From NCBI RefSeq assembly GCF_022921095.1, contig NZ_CP095053.1:4506501-4570500 (forward strand): 64,000 nt of DNA, given 5' to 3'. The translations under genes and the position numbers were made by a program. The notes beneath the pieces were generated by a model that made no database searches, had not been told where the DNA came from, and was given only the letters and a program-made list of their open reading frames with translations. This DNA comes from Hymenobacter aerilatus. GTDB lineage: Bacteria > Bacteroidota > Bacteroidia > Cytophagales > Hymenobacteraceae. Positions 1-7,189 of this stretch are shown piece by piece; position 1 is the stretch's first letter, and every line of letters starts with the position of its first letter.

Positions 1-501
1 CGTCTTATAAGACACTGCTACCTTGGCCTGATCCTGGCGGCCGGAGTTATACCACTGCTCCATGGCATATTGTATCTCCAGGTTGGTAATGGTTTTGGTA
101 GAGCTGTTTTTCAGACGAATGCCAACGTAGCCTACCCCATTGAAGCCAAAGGACGCTACTCCCCCAAACGACCGGTCGGTGCTGACCGTAACGCCCTCAA
201 TGCCAAAGTGGTAGTAGTTGGCGGCGCCGTTCGTGCCGTCGTTTGGGCCTACCCCCGCTGGGGCGAAAGGGGAGGGGGCCACGTCAGTACCAAAGTTAGC
301 CTGTGCATACACTTCCGGGGCTGCATTCAGACGGCTGGCCAACCCGGAGCCCTCAGATGTTACGGTAAGGCTACCGCTCAGTGTGTTAAAATTCTGCCTA
401 TACGGCGCCAGATTGGTGTCCGTAAAGGTGTATTGCGCTTGGGCGTGCCAGCCTGTTAAGCTTAAAAGCGTTGCCAAAGCAGCGCGGTAAACTTGTTTCA
501 T
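1..501 (-). CDS. Secreted protein, 3' end outside window
   Basis: An open frame runs from an ATG at 501 to the left edge without a stop (167 codons visible). It begins with a typical signal peptide: Lys near the N-terminus, a hydrophobic stretch about residues 6-16, then AQAQ just before the likely cleavage site. The mature part is rich in Asn, Gly, Ser and Thr, with short beta-prone stretches (for example NLEIQYAMEQWYNSG) and no motif I can assign. Proteins of this look in Bacteroidota are often T9SS cargo ending in a sorting domain, but that end lies outside the window. The upstream region 502-690 is A+T-rich and probably holds its promoter. Function unknown. Confidence 0.75.
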   Translation of the reverse strand, partial: MKQVYRAALATLLSLTGWHAQAQYTFTDTNLAPYRQNFNTLSGSLTVTSEGSGLASRLNAAPEVYAQANFGTDVAPSPFAPAGVGPNDGTNGAANYYHFGIEGVTVSTDRSFGGVASFGFNGVGYVGIRLKNSSTKTITNLEIQYAMEQWYNSGRQDQAKVAVSYKT

Positions 502-691
502 GTAAGTAATAACTGGATATGTCAGATGCTTTCCCAAATCAGGAATAATTACAATATATTTATCCTATTTTGGGTAATGCAAAAGTATCTGATTGATAAT
601 ATTATATCCTTATTTTTAGGCAATAAGTCAATTATTATATTAAAATAGTTATAAAATTGTTCTTATAATTGGAATGTTTTCCAATTGTGGG
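502..691. other. A+T-rich intergenic region
   Basis: No gene seen. The stretch is strongly A+T-rich compared with its surroundings and lies directly upstream of the minus-strand secreted protein, so it probably contains that gene's promoter. I see no exact TAnnTTTG element. Confidence 0.5.
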
Positions 692-727
692 ATAAAGAAA
701 AAGCCCAACTCATACGAGTTGGGCTTT
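692..727 (-). terminator. Rho-independent terminator of the hydroxylase gene
   Basis: A perfect 12-bp stem (700-711 with 716-727, loop ATAC) is followed on the minus strand by a T-rich run at 699-692. It lies 23 bp beyond the stop codon of the hydroxylase gene. Confidence 0.8.
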
Positions 728-750
728 CCGTAAAGGCTAAGTGGAGAAGG

Positions 751-1428
751 TTACTTCTTTGGCTGGCGCGAAGGCATGGTACCGATAATATGGTCCCACA
801 GGGTAGTACTCACCCCAAACGCTTCATCTTCTTGCCGATAGTGGTGCATGGCATGGTGGTGCCACCAAAACTTCAGGAAGTTCTTGGGCGGTGCATACAT
901 GTGAATGGCGTAGTGCACAAACAGATAGAGCGCATAGCCAAATACAAAGCCTGCCAGAATACCGAAGCCAGCATTCCCGAACGTGAAGCGGAAGATGAAA
1001 AACAGCAGTGAGGCCACAAATACCGTCAGGATGGGGGGCATAGCCAGGCGGGTTTTGTCTTTGGGGTACTCGTGGTGCACGCCGTGCATCGTGTACTGAA
1101 ATTTGGCCCGGCCTGGAGTAGAAGGCTCGATGTGGTAGACGTAGCGATGTACCAGGTACTCGGCCAGGGTAAATAGTAACCACCCGCCCAAAAACAGCCC
1201 AAACGCTGACAGACCCGTAAGCAGACCCCGGCTCAGGCTATAGTACAGGCTAACCGCCGCCACCGCGAAAAAAATGCTGAGCGGCCCAGCTATGTGCGTG
1301 TGGGTGAGGCGCTCTAGCACCGGATTCTGAAACAACTGCGCCGAGCCTTTGGCTTTGGGTTTCACCGCGGCCGGTTTCTTAACCGGGTCCTTCTGTACCT
1401 CGGGTTGGGAAGAAGATGTAGCGTTCAT
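751..1428 (-). CDS. Fatty acid hydroxylase superfamily membrane protein
   Basis: A di-iron membrane hydroxylase of the sterol desaturase/fatty acid hydroxylase superfamily, probably adding a hydroxyl group to a fatty acid or sphingolipid acyl chain. The histidine clusters that bind iron are present: HRYVYH (94-99), HGVHH (115-119), HYAIH (172-176) and HHHAMHH (190-196), between hydrophobic segments. The pattern is closest to the Scs7/fatty acid 2-hydroxylase branch, which fits the sphingolipids common in Bacteroidota; the substrate is inference. I chose the ATG at 1428 because the longer frame would begin with a TTG that lies inside a good promoter element (1456-1463). Product 225 residues with a Lys/Pro-rich N-terminal tail. 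Confidence 0.88.
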   Translation of the reverse strand: MNATSSSQPEVQKDPVKKPAAVKPKAKGSAQLFQNPVLERLTHTHIAGPLSIFFAVAAVSLYYSLSRGLLTGLSAFGLFLGGWLLFTLAEYLVHRYVYHIEPSTPGRAKFQYTMHGVHHEYPKDKTRLAMPPILTVFVASLLFFIFRFTFGNAGFGILAGFVFGYALYLFVHYAIHMYAPPKNFLKFWWHHHAMHHYRQEDEAFGVSTTLWDHIIGTMPSRQPKK

Positions 1429-1455
1429 AACAAAGTAAGCGTCTGAATTTGAGGG

Positions 1456-1463
1456 CAAAAGTA
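1456..1463 (-). promoter_or_regulatory. Bacteroidota -7 promoter element (TACTTTTG)
   Basis: The minus strand reads TACTTTTGC, an exact match to TAnnTTTG, about 27 bp upstream of the ATG of the hydroxylase gene. A TTTG lies about 16 bp further upstream as a possible -33 element. Confidence 0.6.
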
Positions 1464-1510
1464 CGCAGACTGGCGCAAATGCCGTGTCTGCCTACCCCCC
1501 TTCCTGCAAC

Positions 1511-2032
1511 CTACGCCGTGGTGCGAAAACGGTCAATGAGTTCGCGCACAGCGGGTAACGTGCAGGTAGGTGGTGTGCACCGGAGGGGCGCGCGCTCGTA
1601 AAACCCTTGTCGAGTGCGTAAGGTTTCGTCTAGGCGCAGGCGCAGAGCGGCTTCGTCGCGGGCAGGGGCCAGCAGGGGGCGCGTGGCTGCGGCCCGCACT
1701 ACCCGGCGTAGCAACTCGGAGGTAGGCACGGCCAGGTAGAGGGTCAGGCCAGTTTCCAGCAACAGGTCGAGGCTGTTGTGGAAGCAGGGTGTGCCGCCGC
1801 CGGTGGCCAGCACCAGCCGGGGATACTCTTCCAATACCCGCCGCAGAATGGCTGCCTCCCGCTCCCGGAAATAGGCCTCGCCCTCATTTTGAAAAATATC
1901 TACCACCGTGCGGCCCTCACGGCGCACAATTTCCTCATCCAGATCCACAAAGGGCACTTCATAGGCTACGGCCAGTGCCCGCCCCAGGGTAGTCTTGCCC
2001 GCCCCCGGCATTCCAATCAAGTAAAGTCGCAT
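1511..2032 (-). CDS. aroK: Shikimate kinase
   Basis: Phosphorylates shikimate to shikimate 3-phosphate with ATP in the common aromatic pathway, in the cytoplasm. At 173 residues it has the usual length. The Walker A loop GMPGAGKTT (7-15), the acidic pair D30/D32, the shikimate-binding FRERE (about 55-59), the GGG loop (78-80) and the lid arginine in TRPLL (about 119) are all present. It starts at an ATG right after the P-loop-containing first strand, as is normal for the family. No other aro gene is nearby. Confidence 0.95.
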   Translation of the reverse strand: MRLYLIGMPGAGKTTLGRALAVAYEVPFVDLDEEIVRREGRTVVDIFQNEGEAYFREREAAILRRVLEEYPRLVLATGGGTPCFHNSLDLLLETGLTLYLAVPTSELLRRVVRAAATRPLLAPARDEAALRLRLDETLRTRQGFYERAPLRCTPPTCTLPAVRELIDRFRTTA

Positions 2033-2096
2033 GAAGTGGTGAGATGGTGAGTGGTGAAATGGTGAAGTTGTGAGTTTGTAAAGTTGTGAATACGCG

Positions 2097-2217
2097 CGTC
2101 ATCCTGAGCATTCCGCGAATCAAACGGCGACGAAGGACCTCCTCACGATAGCAAGAATCGTTGCTACGCTTGTCGTTCACACGTGTGTCATCCTTCGCAA
2201 GCGCAGGATGACACACG
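2097..2217. repeat. Degenerate copy of the GTCATCCTGAGC inverted-repeat family
   Basis: The left part has the family sequence GTCATCCTGAGC and then CGAAGGACCTCCTCACG with extra bases inserted. The right end is a separate small palindrome: 13 bp at 2182-2194 pair with 2205-2217. It lies between the permease gene and aroK, both on the minus strand. Confidence 0.75.
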
Positions 2218-2234
2218 TTTTTCTATTCACCACT

Positions 2235-3287
2235 TCACAACTTCACCCGCGGGTCTAACACGGCGTAAAGCAAATCGACCACGATGTTGATGGCCACAAA
2301 CAGAAAGGCGATAAACAGGGTAGCCCCCATCACAACAGGAAAGTCCAGATTCTCGACAGCGCGCAACGTGATGGTGCCCAAGCCTTTCCAGTTGAAGATG
2401 TACTCAATAAAGAAAGCCCCTGCCATCAGCGAGGCCAGCCAGCCCGACACGGCTGTTACCACCGGGTTCAGGGCGTTTTTTAGGGCGTGCCCTACCACGG
2501 TACGGTAGGCCGAAAGTCCTTTAGCCCGCGCCGTGCGGATGTAATCCTGGCTGAGCACGTCCAGCATAGACGAGCGCGTGAGCTGGGTGATGATGGCCAG
2601 CGGCCGGATGCCTAGCGCAAAGGCTGGCAGCAGCAAGTTGCGCAGCACCAGGTGGTTGCCCGTAAACGGGTCGGTTTCGTAGAGCTGGCCCGTGAGGTTG
2701 AGACCGGTCCAGTGACTCCAGTAAAACCCGAACGTCATGGCAATCAGGATACCCGCCACAAACGACGGCACCGAGATGCCCAGCACCGAGGTAGTGATGA
2801 GCGTGCGGTCGAGCCAGGAGTGGGGCCGCAGGGCCGCCACAATACCAAACAAGATGCCCAGTACCGCCGCCAGCAGCATGGCAGCCAGCGCCAGCCATAG
2901 GGTGCCCGTGAAATGGTCGAGCAGAATACTGAGCACGTCCTTATTGCTCTGGAACGAGCGGCGTAGGTAGGGCGCCTTCAGTACCAGGGCTTGGCTGCCC
3001 AGGGGCAGCAGCGTGAGGCCCCCGTAGCGCGCCACCGCTGCCGAGTCGCGCGGGTGAATGCCAAGAGGCGAGGCGTCGTTGAGGTAGCCCAGTAGCTGGG
3101 CAGGTAGGGGCTTGTCGAGGCCCAGGTCGGCGCTGATGGCGGCGCGGGTAGCCGGGTCGGAGCGCTGGCCGGCCAGCAGGGCCACCGGGTCGCCGGGCAA
3201 TACGTTGAACAGGAAAAACACCGTTACGGCTACCCCCACCAACACCAAAATGCCCTGGCCCAACCGGCTGAGTAGAAATGAAAGCAT
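2235..3287 (-). CDS. ABC transporter permease, DppB/OppB type
   Basis: An inner-membrane permease subunit of a peptide/nickel-type ABC importer. It has the family layout: an N-terminal membrane helix ending in NVLPGDP, a long extracytoplasmic loop, then about five more helices, the EAA loop DYIRTARAKGLS (about 250-261) for the ATPase, and a C-terminal LDPRVKL. At 350 residues it is close to the usual length, slightly enlarged in the loop (about 80-110). No second permease, ATPase or binding-protein gene is next to it, so its partners must lie elsewhere. The substrate cannot be told. Confidence 0.9.
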   Translation of the reverse strand: MLSFLLSRLGQGILVLVGVAVTVFFLFNVLPGDPVALLAGQRSDPATRAAISADLGLDKPLPAQLLGYLNDASPLGIHPRDSAAVARYGGLTLLPLGSQALVLKAPYLRRSFQSNKDVLSILLDHFTGTLWLALAAMLLAAVLGILFGIVAALRPHSWLDRTLITTSVLGISVPSFVAGILIAMTFGFYWSHWTGLNLTGQLYETDPFTGNHLVLRNLLLPAFALGIRPLAIITQLTRSSMLDVLSQDYIRTARAKGLSAYRTVVGHALKNALNPVVTAVSGWLASLMAGAFFIEYIFNWKGLGTITLRAVENLDFPVVMGATLFIAFLFVAINIVVDLLYAVLDPRVKL

Positions 3288-3300
3288 GGGTTTGGTTTCT

Positions 3301-3450
3301 GGTTTTTGGTTAGTGGTTTTTGGCTGTCATCCTGAGCAGAGCGAAGGATCTTCTCACGTCAGCACGACAGGCGCAACAACGACTCGTTCTGCGGGCATAA
3401 GGTCCTTCGCTCTGCTCAGGATGACAGCCAAAAACAACTAACCAAAAACC
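3301..3450. repeat. GTCATCCTGAGC-family inverted repeat, 52-bp arms
   Basis: Arms 3301-3352 and 3399-3450 are complementary at 50 of 52 positions around a 46-bp centre. The outer parts (GGTTTTTGGTTAG) are not shared with other copies; the inner core GTCATCCTGAGCAGAGCGAAGG is. It fills the gap between the permease and the BT_3928-type gene, ending 3 bp short of the latter's stop codon. Confidence 0.9.
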
Positions 3451-3453
3451 AAC

Positions 3454-4554
3454 TCAAAGAAGCCCTTCCAGCTTGGCGCGGGTAGGGATGTCGTGGTAAT
3501 GAAACTTGCCTTTCACCACCCCATTCTGCAACAGCATAAAGCCCGGATCGGAGCGGATGATGGTCTTGAGCACGGTGGCATCGGCGTAGTACACGGGTGC
3601 TACCAGGTTCATGTCGTGGCGAAATACGTCGAAGTCGGCGGGGCTGCTACTGGTTACTACCAGCGGCAGTATCTTCTTCTGCGACGAGTCGGCGGCTAGC
3701 AGTAGCTTGTTGATTTGCTTGAACCGGTCCCGGTCGGCACGTTCTACACTTTGCACAATCAGCACCAGCTTGTTGCCCTTCAATATTTCTTGGGTGTAGT
3801 CGCCCTCATCATTCCACACCCGAAAGTCCGTGATTTTGGGGCCATCCAGTGGGTTTAGTGCCACCATCTCCTTGAACTTCCAGGTGGTATCGGTGGGGTA
3901 GTCGGTAAACTCCTGCTCCGTCCCGTTGCGCGTCATAATGTACTTGTAGCGCAGCGGCGCCGAGGGCTGCATGAGCTTGCCAATGTTGTTGCCTACCTTA
4001 TAAGGAAGGAAATCGAAGTAGGGCAGGTGCCCCAGCGCATACACCCCAATGCCCGCCGACACGGCCGTGGCCACCGTGATGTATACCACACCCAGCTGTC
4101 CGCGGGCGTAGGAATGGCGCAGGTAGCGCTGCCCCCGGTATACTACCACCCACAAACCCAGCAGAATCATGTCCTTGGTGAACGAAGCCCAGGGCGTCAG
4201 TTTCAGGAAGTCGCCGAAGCAGCCGCAATCTGTTACTTTGTTGAACGCGGCCGAGTAGAACGTGAGGAATCCAAAGAACACCAGCAAGGCCAGCAGCACC
4301 CACAGCGTTTTGCTCAGGTACCAGCGCAGCAGCAAAGCCACGCCCAGCACCACTTCCAGGGTGCTGAGAATAATAGCCAGGGTGCGGGCAGCGTTGCGGA
4401 AAACCAAGAAAAACGAGCCAAAATCCTGGGCAAATACCTCGAAGTATTCCTCTAGCTTCAGGCCCGTCCCTACCGGGTCGTTGAGCTTGATCAGGCCCGA
4501 GAAGATAAACACGATGCCCAGCAGCGCCCAGCAAATACGCGTAATCAGTTTCAT
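3454..4554 (-). CDS. DoxX-like BT_3928 family membrane protein
   Basis: 366 residues: an N-terminal half with about four membrane helices of the DoxX/MauE type, including the cysteine motif DCGCFGD (about 109-115), and a soluble C-terminal half that resembles a thioredoxin-like fold without the CxxC pair. I recognise the architecture as the BT_3928 family of Bacteroidota. DoxX/MauE relatives pass electrons or keep disulfides reduced at the membrane, so a redox role is likely but unproven. It lies downstream of the DUF1599 gene on the same strand, a neighbourhood I recall as common in this phylum. Confidence 0.85.
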   Translation of the reverse strand: MKLITRICWALLGIVFIFSGLIKLNDPVGTGLKLEEYFEVFAQDFGSFFLVFRNAARTLAIILSTLEVVLGVALLLRWYLSKTLWVLLALLVFFGFLTFYSAAFNKVTDCGCFGDFLKLTPWASFTKDMILLGLWVVVYRGQRYLRHSYARGQLGVVYITVATAVSAGIGVYALGHLPYFDFLPYKVGNNIGKLMQPSAPLRYKYIMTRNGTEQEFTDYPTDTTWKFKEMVALNPLDGPKITDFRVWNDEGDYTQEILKGNKLVLIVQSVERADRDRFKQINKLLLAADSSQKKILPLVVTSSSPADFDVFRHDMNLVAPVYYADATVLKTIIRSDPGFMLLQNGVVKGKFHYHDIPTRAKLEGLL

Positions 4555-4661
4555 AGAATAGGATCTTAGGAGCTTGGGGTCTTGGTTGTCGTATGAGTGC
4601 TATTGTGCAAGGTACGCCACGCACGCCAATACGGAAAAGGTAGGGTAGGGGTAGGGCTCCG

Positions 4662-4696
4662 CAACGAAACGGGTCGGACGCCGGAGGCATCCGACC
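4662..4696 (-). terminator. Hairpin after the DUF1599 gene
   Basis: An 11-bp stem with one G-T pair (4672-4682 with 4686-4696) starts 3 bp past the DUF1599 stop. The minus strand then reads GTTTCGTT, a weak T-run. It may end or attenuate transcription before the BT_3928-type gene. Confidence 0.5.
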
Positions 4697-4699
4697 GGT

Positions 4700-5293
4700 T
4701 TAAGCTACTCCTCCTAATCCCATCTTAATCAACACAAACACTGCGTAGTTGAGCATGTCGCGGTAGTTGGCCTCCACGCCTTCCGATACTTGGGTGTGGC
4801 CGGCCAAGTCCTCAATCTGCTTGGTGCGGTGCAGCTTCATCAGGATGATGTCGGTGATGCTGGGGATGCGCATCTGGCGCCAGGCCTCGCCATAGTCGTG
4901 GTTTTTGGCGAACAGCAGCTGGCGGTTGGCTTCTATTTCCTGGTCATAGGCGGCGGCTACCTCCTCGGTGGGTAGGTCAAGGGGCGCATCGGCGGGCAGG
5001 CGCAATTGCAGCAGCGCAATCACACAGTAGTTGATGATGGCCACAAATTCTTCCTCCACGCCATCGGCCACCAGCTGCGTGCCCTTTTCCTGAATGGAGC
5101 GAATGCGCTGAGCCTTAATATATAGCTGATCGGTAACAGAGGGTAGGCGCAGGATGCGCCAGGCCGTGCCGTAGTCGTGGGTTTTGGCCAGAAATAGCGC
5201 GCGGCAGCGCGCAATCACCTGGTCATACTCGTGCTGGGTTTGCGTTTGCAAGGTTTTCGACCTATTTTGTTGGGAAACGAAGGCGTCTGTCAT
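4700..5293 (-). CDS. DUF1599 protein with two repeats
   Basis: A soluble protein of unknown function, found mainly in Bacteroidota. It consists of two copies of the DUF1599 unit: each has a KxHDYGxAWR motif (THDYGTAWR and NHDYGEAWR), then P-S-I/V-TD and an NYxV helix near the end. The chosen ATG (5293) lies at the inner end of an inverted repeat whose GATGACAGAC sequence supplies this codon; a start at a TTG about 13 codons later is also possible because the family usually begins just before HEYDQV. The frame stays open upstream through the repeat, which I treat as noncoding. Confidence 0.85.
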   Translation of the reverse strand: MTDAFVSQQNRSKTLQTQTQHEYDQVIARCRALFLAKTHDYGTAWRILRLPSVTDQLYIKAQRIRSIQEKGTQLVADGVEEEFVAIINYCVIALLQLRLPADAPLDLPTEEVAAAYDQEIEANRQLLFAKNHDYGEAWRQMRIPSITDIILMKLHRTKQIEDLAGHTQVSEGVEANYRDMLNYAVFVLIKMGLGGVA

Positions 5294-5388
5294 CCTGACG
5301 AAGGGAGGACCTGATGACAGCAGAAGGAATCGTGGGCACGATACTCGTTCTATCTCCATCAGGTCCTTCCTTCGTCAGGATGACAGAC
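5285..5388. repeat. GTCATCCTGAGC-family inverted repeat, 32-bp arms
   Basis: Arms 5285-5316 and 5357-5388 match at 31 of 32 positions. It sits between the divergent DUF1599 gene and folP, overlaps the first codons of the DUF1599 gene and ends 16 bp before folP. Confidence 0.9.
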
Positions 5389-5404
5389 GACCTACCCCGA
5401 AACT

Positions 5405-6301
5405 ATGCTCCAGGCTCCGCAAGATACGTGTTTTTCACCGAGGCAAACCCTGCGCTGCCCCCACGGCCGGGTGCTGGATTTAAGCCGTCCGCAAGTGATG
5501 GGCATCCTCAACCTCACCCCCGATTCGTTCTTTGAAGGTAGCCGGGTAGGGTCTGATACTGACCTGCTGCACCGTGCCGAAGCCATGTTAACGGCCGGCG
5601 CCGCCGTACTTGATTTGGGCGGCTACTCCTCCCGCCCCGGTGCCGAGGACATCAGCGCCGACGAAGAAAAGCGCCGCGTGGTGCCCGCCGTGGAGGCAGT
5701 GCGCCGCGCTTTCCCCGAAGCGTTTATTTCCGTGGATACCTTCCGGGCCAGTGTGGCATCCGAGGCTGTGGCCGCCGGCGCCGACATCCTCAACGACATC
5801 AGCGGCGGCACCCTCGACGATGAAATGCTGACCACCGTAGGCCGCTTGCACGCGCCTTATGTGCTAATGCACATGCGCGGTACGCCTCAAACAATGATTC
5901 AGCATACTGAATATAGTGGCGACATCGTTACGGAACTCGTGCGTTATTTCCGCGACAAGCTAACCCATCTGCGCTCCTTCGGGGTGCGCGACGTGCTGCT
6001 CGACCCTGGTTTCGGATTTGCCAAAACGGCTGCCCAAAACCACGAGCTGCTACGTCGCCTACCCGAGCTGGGCGTGCTGGGCCTGCCTATTCTGGCCGGC
6101 CTTTCGCGCAAAGCCATGTTGTACAAGCCGTTCGGCCTCACGCCCGATGCCGCACTCACGGGCACGGTGGCCGTCAATACCATAGCCCTGCTCAACGGTG
6201 CCCGCCTGCTACGCGTACACGATGTAGCCGAGGCTATGCAAACCATACACCTCGTATCGAACACTTACCCTACCCACCCTTCCTTTCCGCTTTCCCCGTG
6301 A
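5405..6301 (+). CDS. folP: Dihydropteroate synthase
   Basis: Joins p-aminobenzoate to 6-hydroxymethyl-dihydropterin pyrophosphate in folate synthesis; the target of sulfonamides. The 298 residues hold the family motifs in order: MGILNLTPDSFF (32-43), GGYSSRPGA, ISVDTFRA, NDISGG, MHMRGTPQTM, DPGFGFAK, GLSRKAM and the final RVHDV. The TIM-barrel is complete. The stop codon overlaps the start of cdaA by four bases, so the two are translationally coupled. Confidence 0.96.
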   Translation: MLQAPQDTCFSPRQTLRCPHGRVLDLSRPQVMGILNLTPDSFFEGSRVGSDTDLLHRAEAMLTAGAAVLDLGGYSSRPGAEDISADEEKRRVVPAVEAVRRAFPEAFISVDTFRASVASEAVAAGADILNDISGGTLDDEMLTTVGRLHAPYVLMHMRGTPQTMIQHTEYSGDIVTELVRYFRDKLTHLRSFGVRDVLLDPGFGFAKTAAQNHELLRRLPELGVLGLPILAGLSRKAMLYKPFGLTPDAALTGTVAVNTIALLNGARLLRVHDVAEAMQTIHLVSNTYPTHPSFPLSP

Positions 6302-7128
6302 GTAGCTCTTTCGCCATCGGCTTCCTGCGCGTCGGCTGGATCGACGTTGTCGACGTGCTGCTCGTGACGGTGCTGTTCTACCAGCTCTATAAGCTACTGA
6401 CCGGCAGCGTTGCCCTCAAGATTTTTCTGGGGCTGATGTCGCTCTACCTTACCTATCTGGTGGTGAAAGCGGCCGGCATGGAGCTGCTAACCAGTATTTT
6501 GGGGCAGTTCATGAGCGTGGGCGTCATTGCGTCGGTGGTGCTGTTTCAGCAGGAAATCCGGCGGTTTTTGCTGAATATCGGCAAGGCTACGGCCTTTGAG
6601 CGGCTGCGCACGTTTTCGTGGCGCCGCGAAACCGGCGGGCAGCGCATGAGCATTACGCCGTTTGTAGAAGCCGCCAAAAGCCTGTCGGGCAAGAATACGG
6701 GGGCGCTCATCGCCTTCACCATGGCCACCGAGCTGAAGTTCTACGCCGACTCCGGCGACCTGATTGATGCCGCCATCAGCAAACGCTTGCTGATGAGCAT
6801 TTTCAACAAAACCAGTCCCCTACACGACGGCGCCGTAATTATCGCCAACGGCCGCATCAACGCCGCCCGCTGCATCCTACCCGTTAGCGAAAACCCCGAC
6901 GTGCCCGCCTCCATGGGCCTGCGCCACCGCGCCGCCATCGGCCTCACCGAGGTGACGGATGCCGTGGTGCTGGTCGTAAGCGAGGAAACCGGTCAAGTGT
7001 CGCTGGTGCGTAGCGGTGAGGTATTCCGCAACCTGGCACCCGCCGACCTGCGCGCCCGCCTCAATGAGTTCCTGTTCAACGCCGCCCCCCGCACCGCCGC
7101 CACGCCCTCTGCCGATGTAGCGGCGTGA
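6298..7128 (+). CDS. cdaA: Diadenylate cyclase (c-di-AMP synthase)
   Basis: Makes the second messenger cyclic di-AMP from two ATP. Three N-terminal membrane helices (about 15-85) are followed by the DisA_N catalytic domain with both signature motifs, DGA (177-179, in LHDGAVII) and RHR (209-211, in GLRHRAAIG). The order folP-cdaA, with a four-base overlap and a GTG start, is a recurring pair in Bacteroidota as I recall it. c-di-AMP usually controls potassium and osmolyte balance; no effector gene is seen here. A short hairpin follows at 7142-7171. Confidence 0.95.
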   Translation: MSSSFAIGFLRVGWIDVVDVLLVTVLFYQLYKLLTGSVALKIFLGLMSLYLTYLVVKAAGMELLTSILGQFMSVGVIASVVLFQQEIRRFLLNIGKATAFERLRTFSWRRETGGQRMSITPFVEAAKSLSGKNTGALIAFTMATELKFYADSGDLIDAAISKRLLMSIFNKTSPLHDGAVIIANGRINAARCILPVSENPDVPASMGLRHRAAIGLTEVTDAVVLVVSEETGQVSLVRSGEVFRNLAPADLRARLNEFLFNAAPRTAATPSADVAA

Positions 7129-7141
7129 CCTCTTCGTTTTT

Positions 7142-7171
7142 CTGTCATCCTGCGCTTGCGCAGGATGACAG
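7142..7171. terminator. Minimal family palindrome between convergent genes
   Basis: CTGTCATCCTGC at 7142-7153 pairs with its complement at 7160-7171, leaving a small loop. The ends match the large dispersed inverted repeats, so it looks like a miniature copy. Placed between cdaA and a convergent gene, it could terminate both, though neither side has a good T-run. Confidence 0.55.
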
Positions 7172-7189
7172 ATGAATTAGGATGAGCGC

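Noticed and set aside
1429-1458. Earlier TTG start for the fatty acid hydroxylase
   Set aside because: The TTG is inside the promoter element TACTTTTG and so lies upstream of the likely transcript start.
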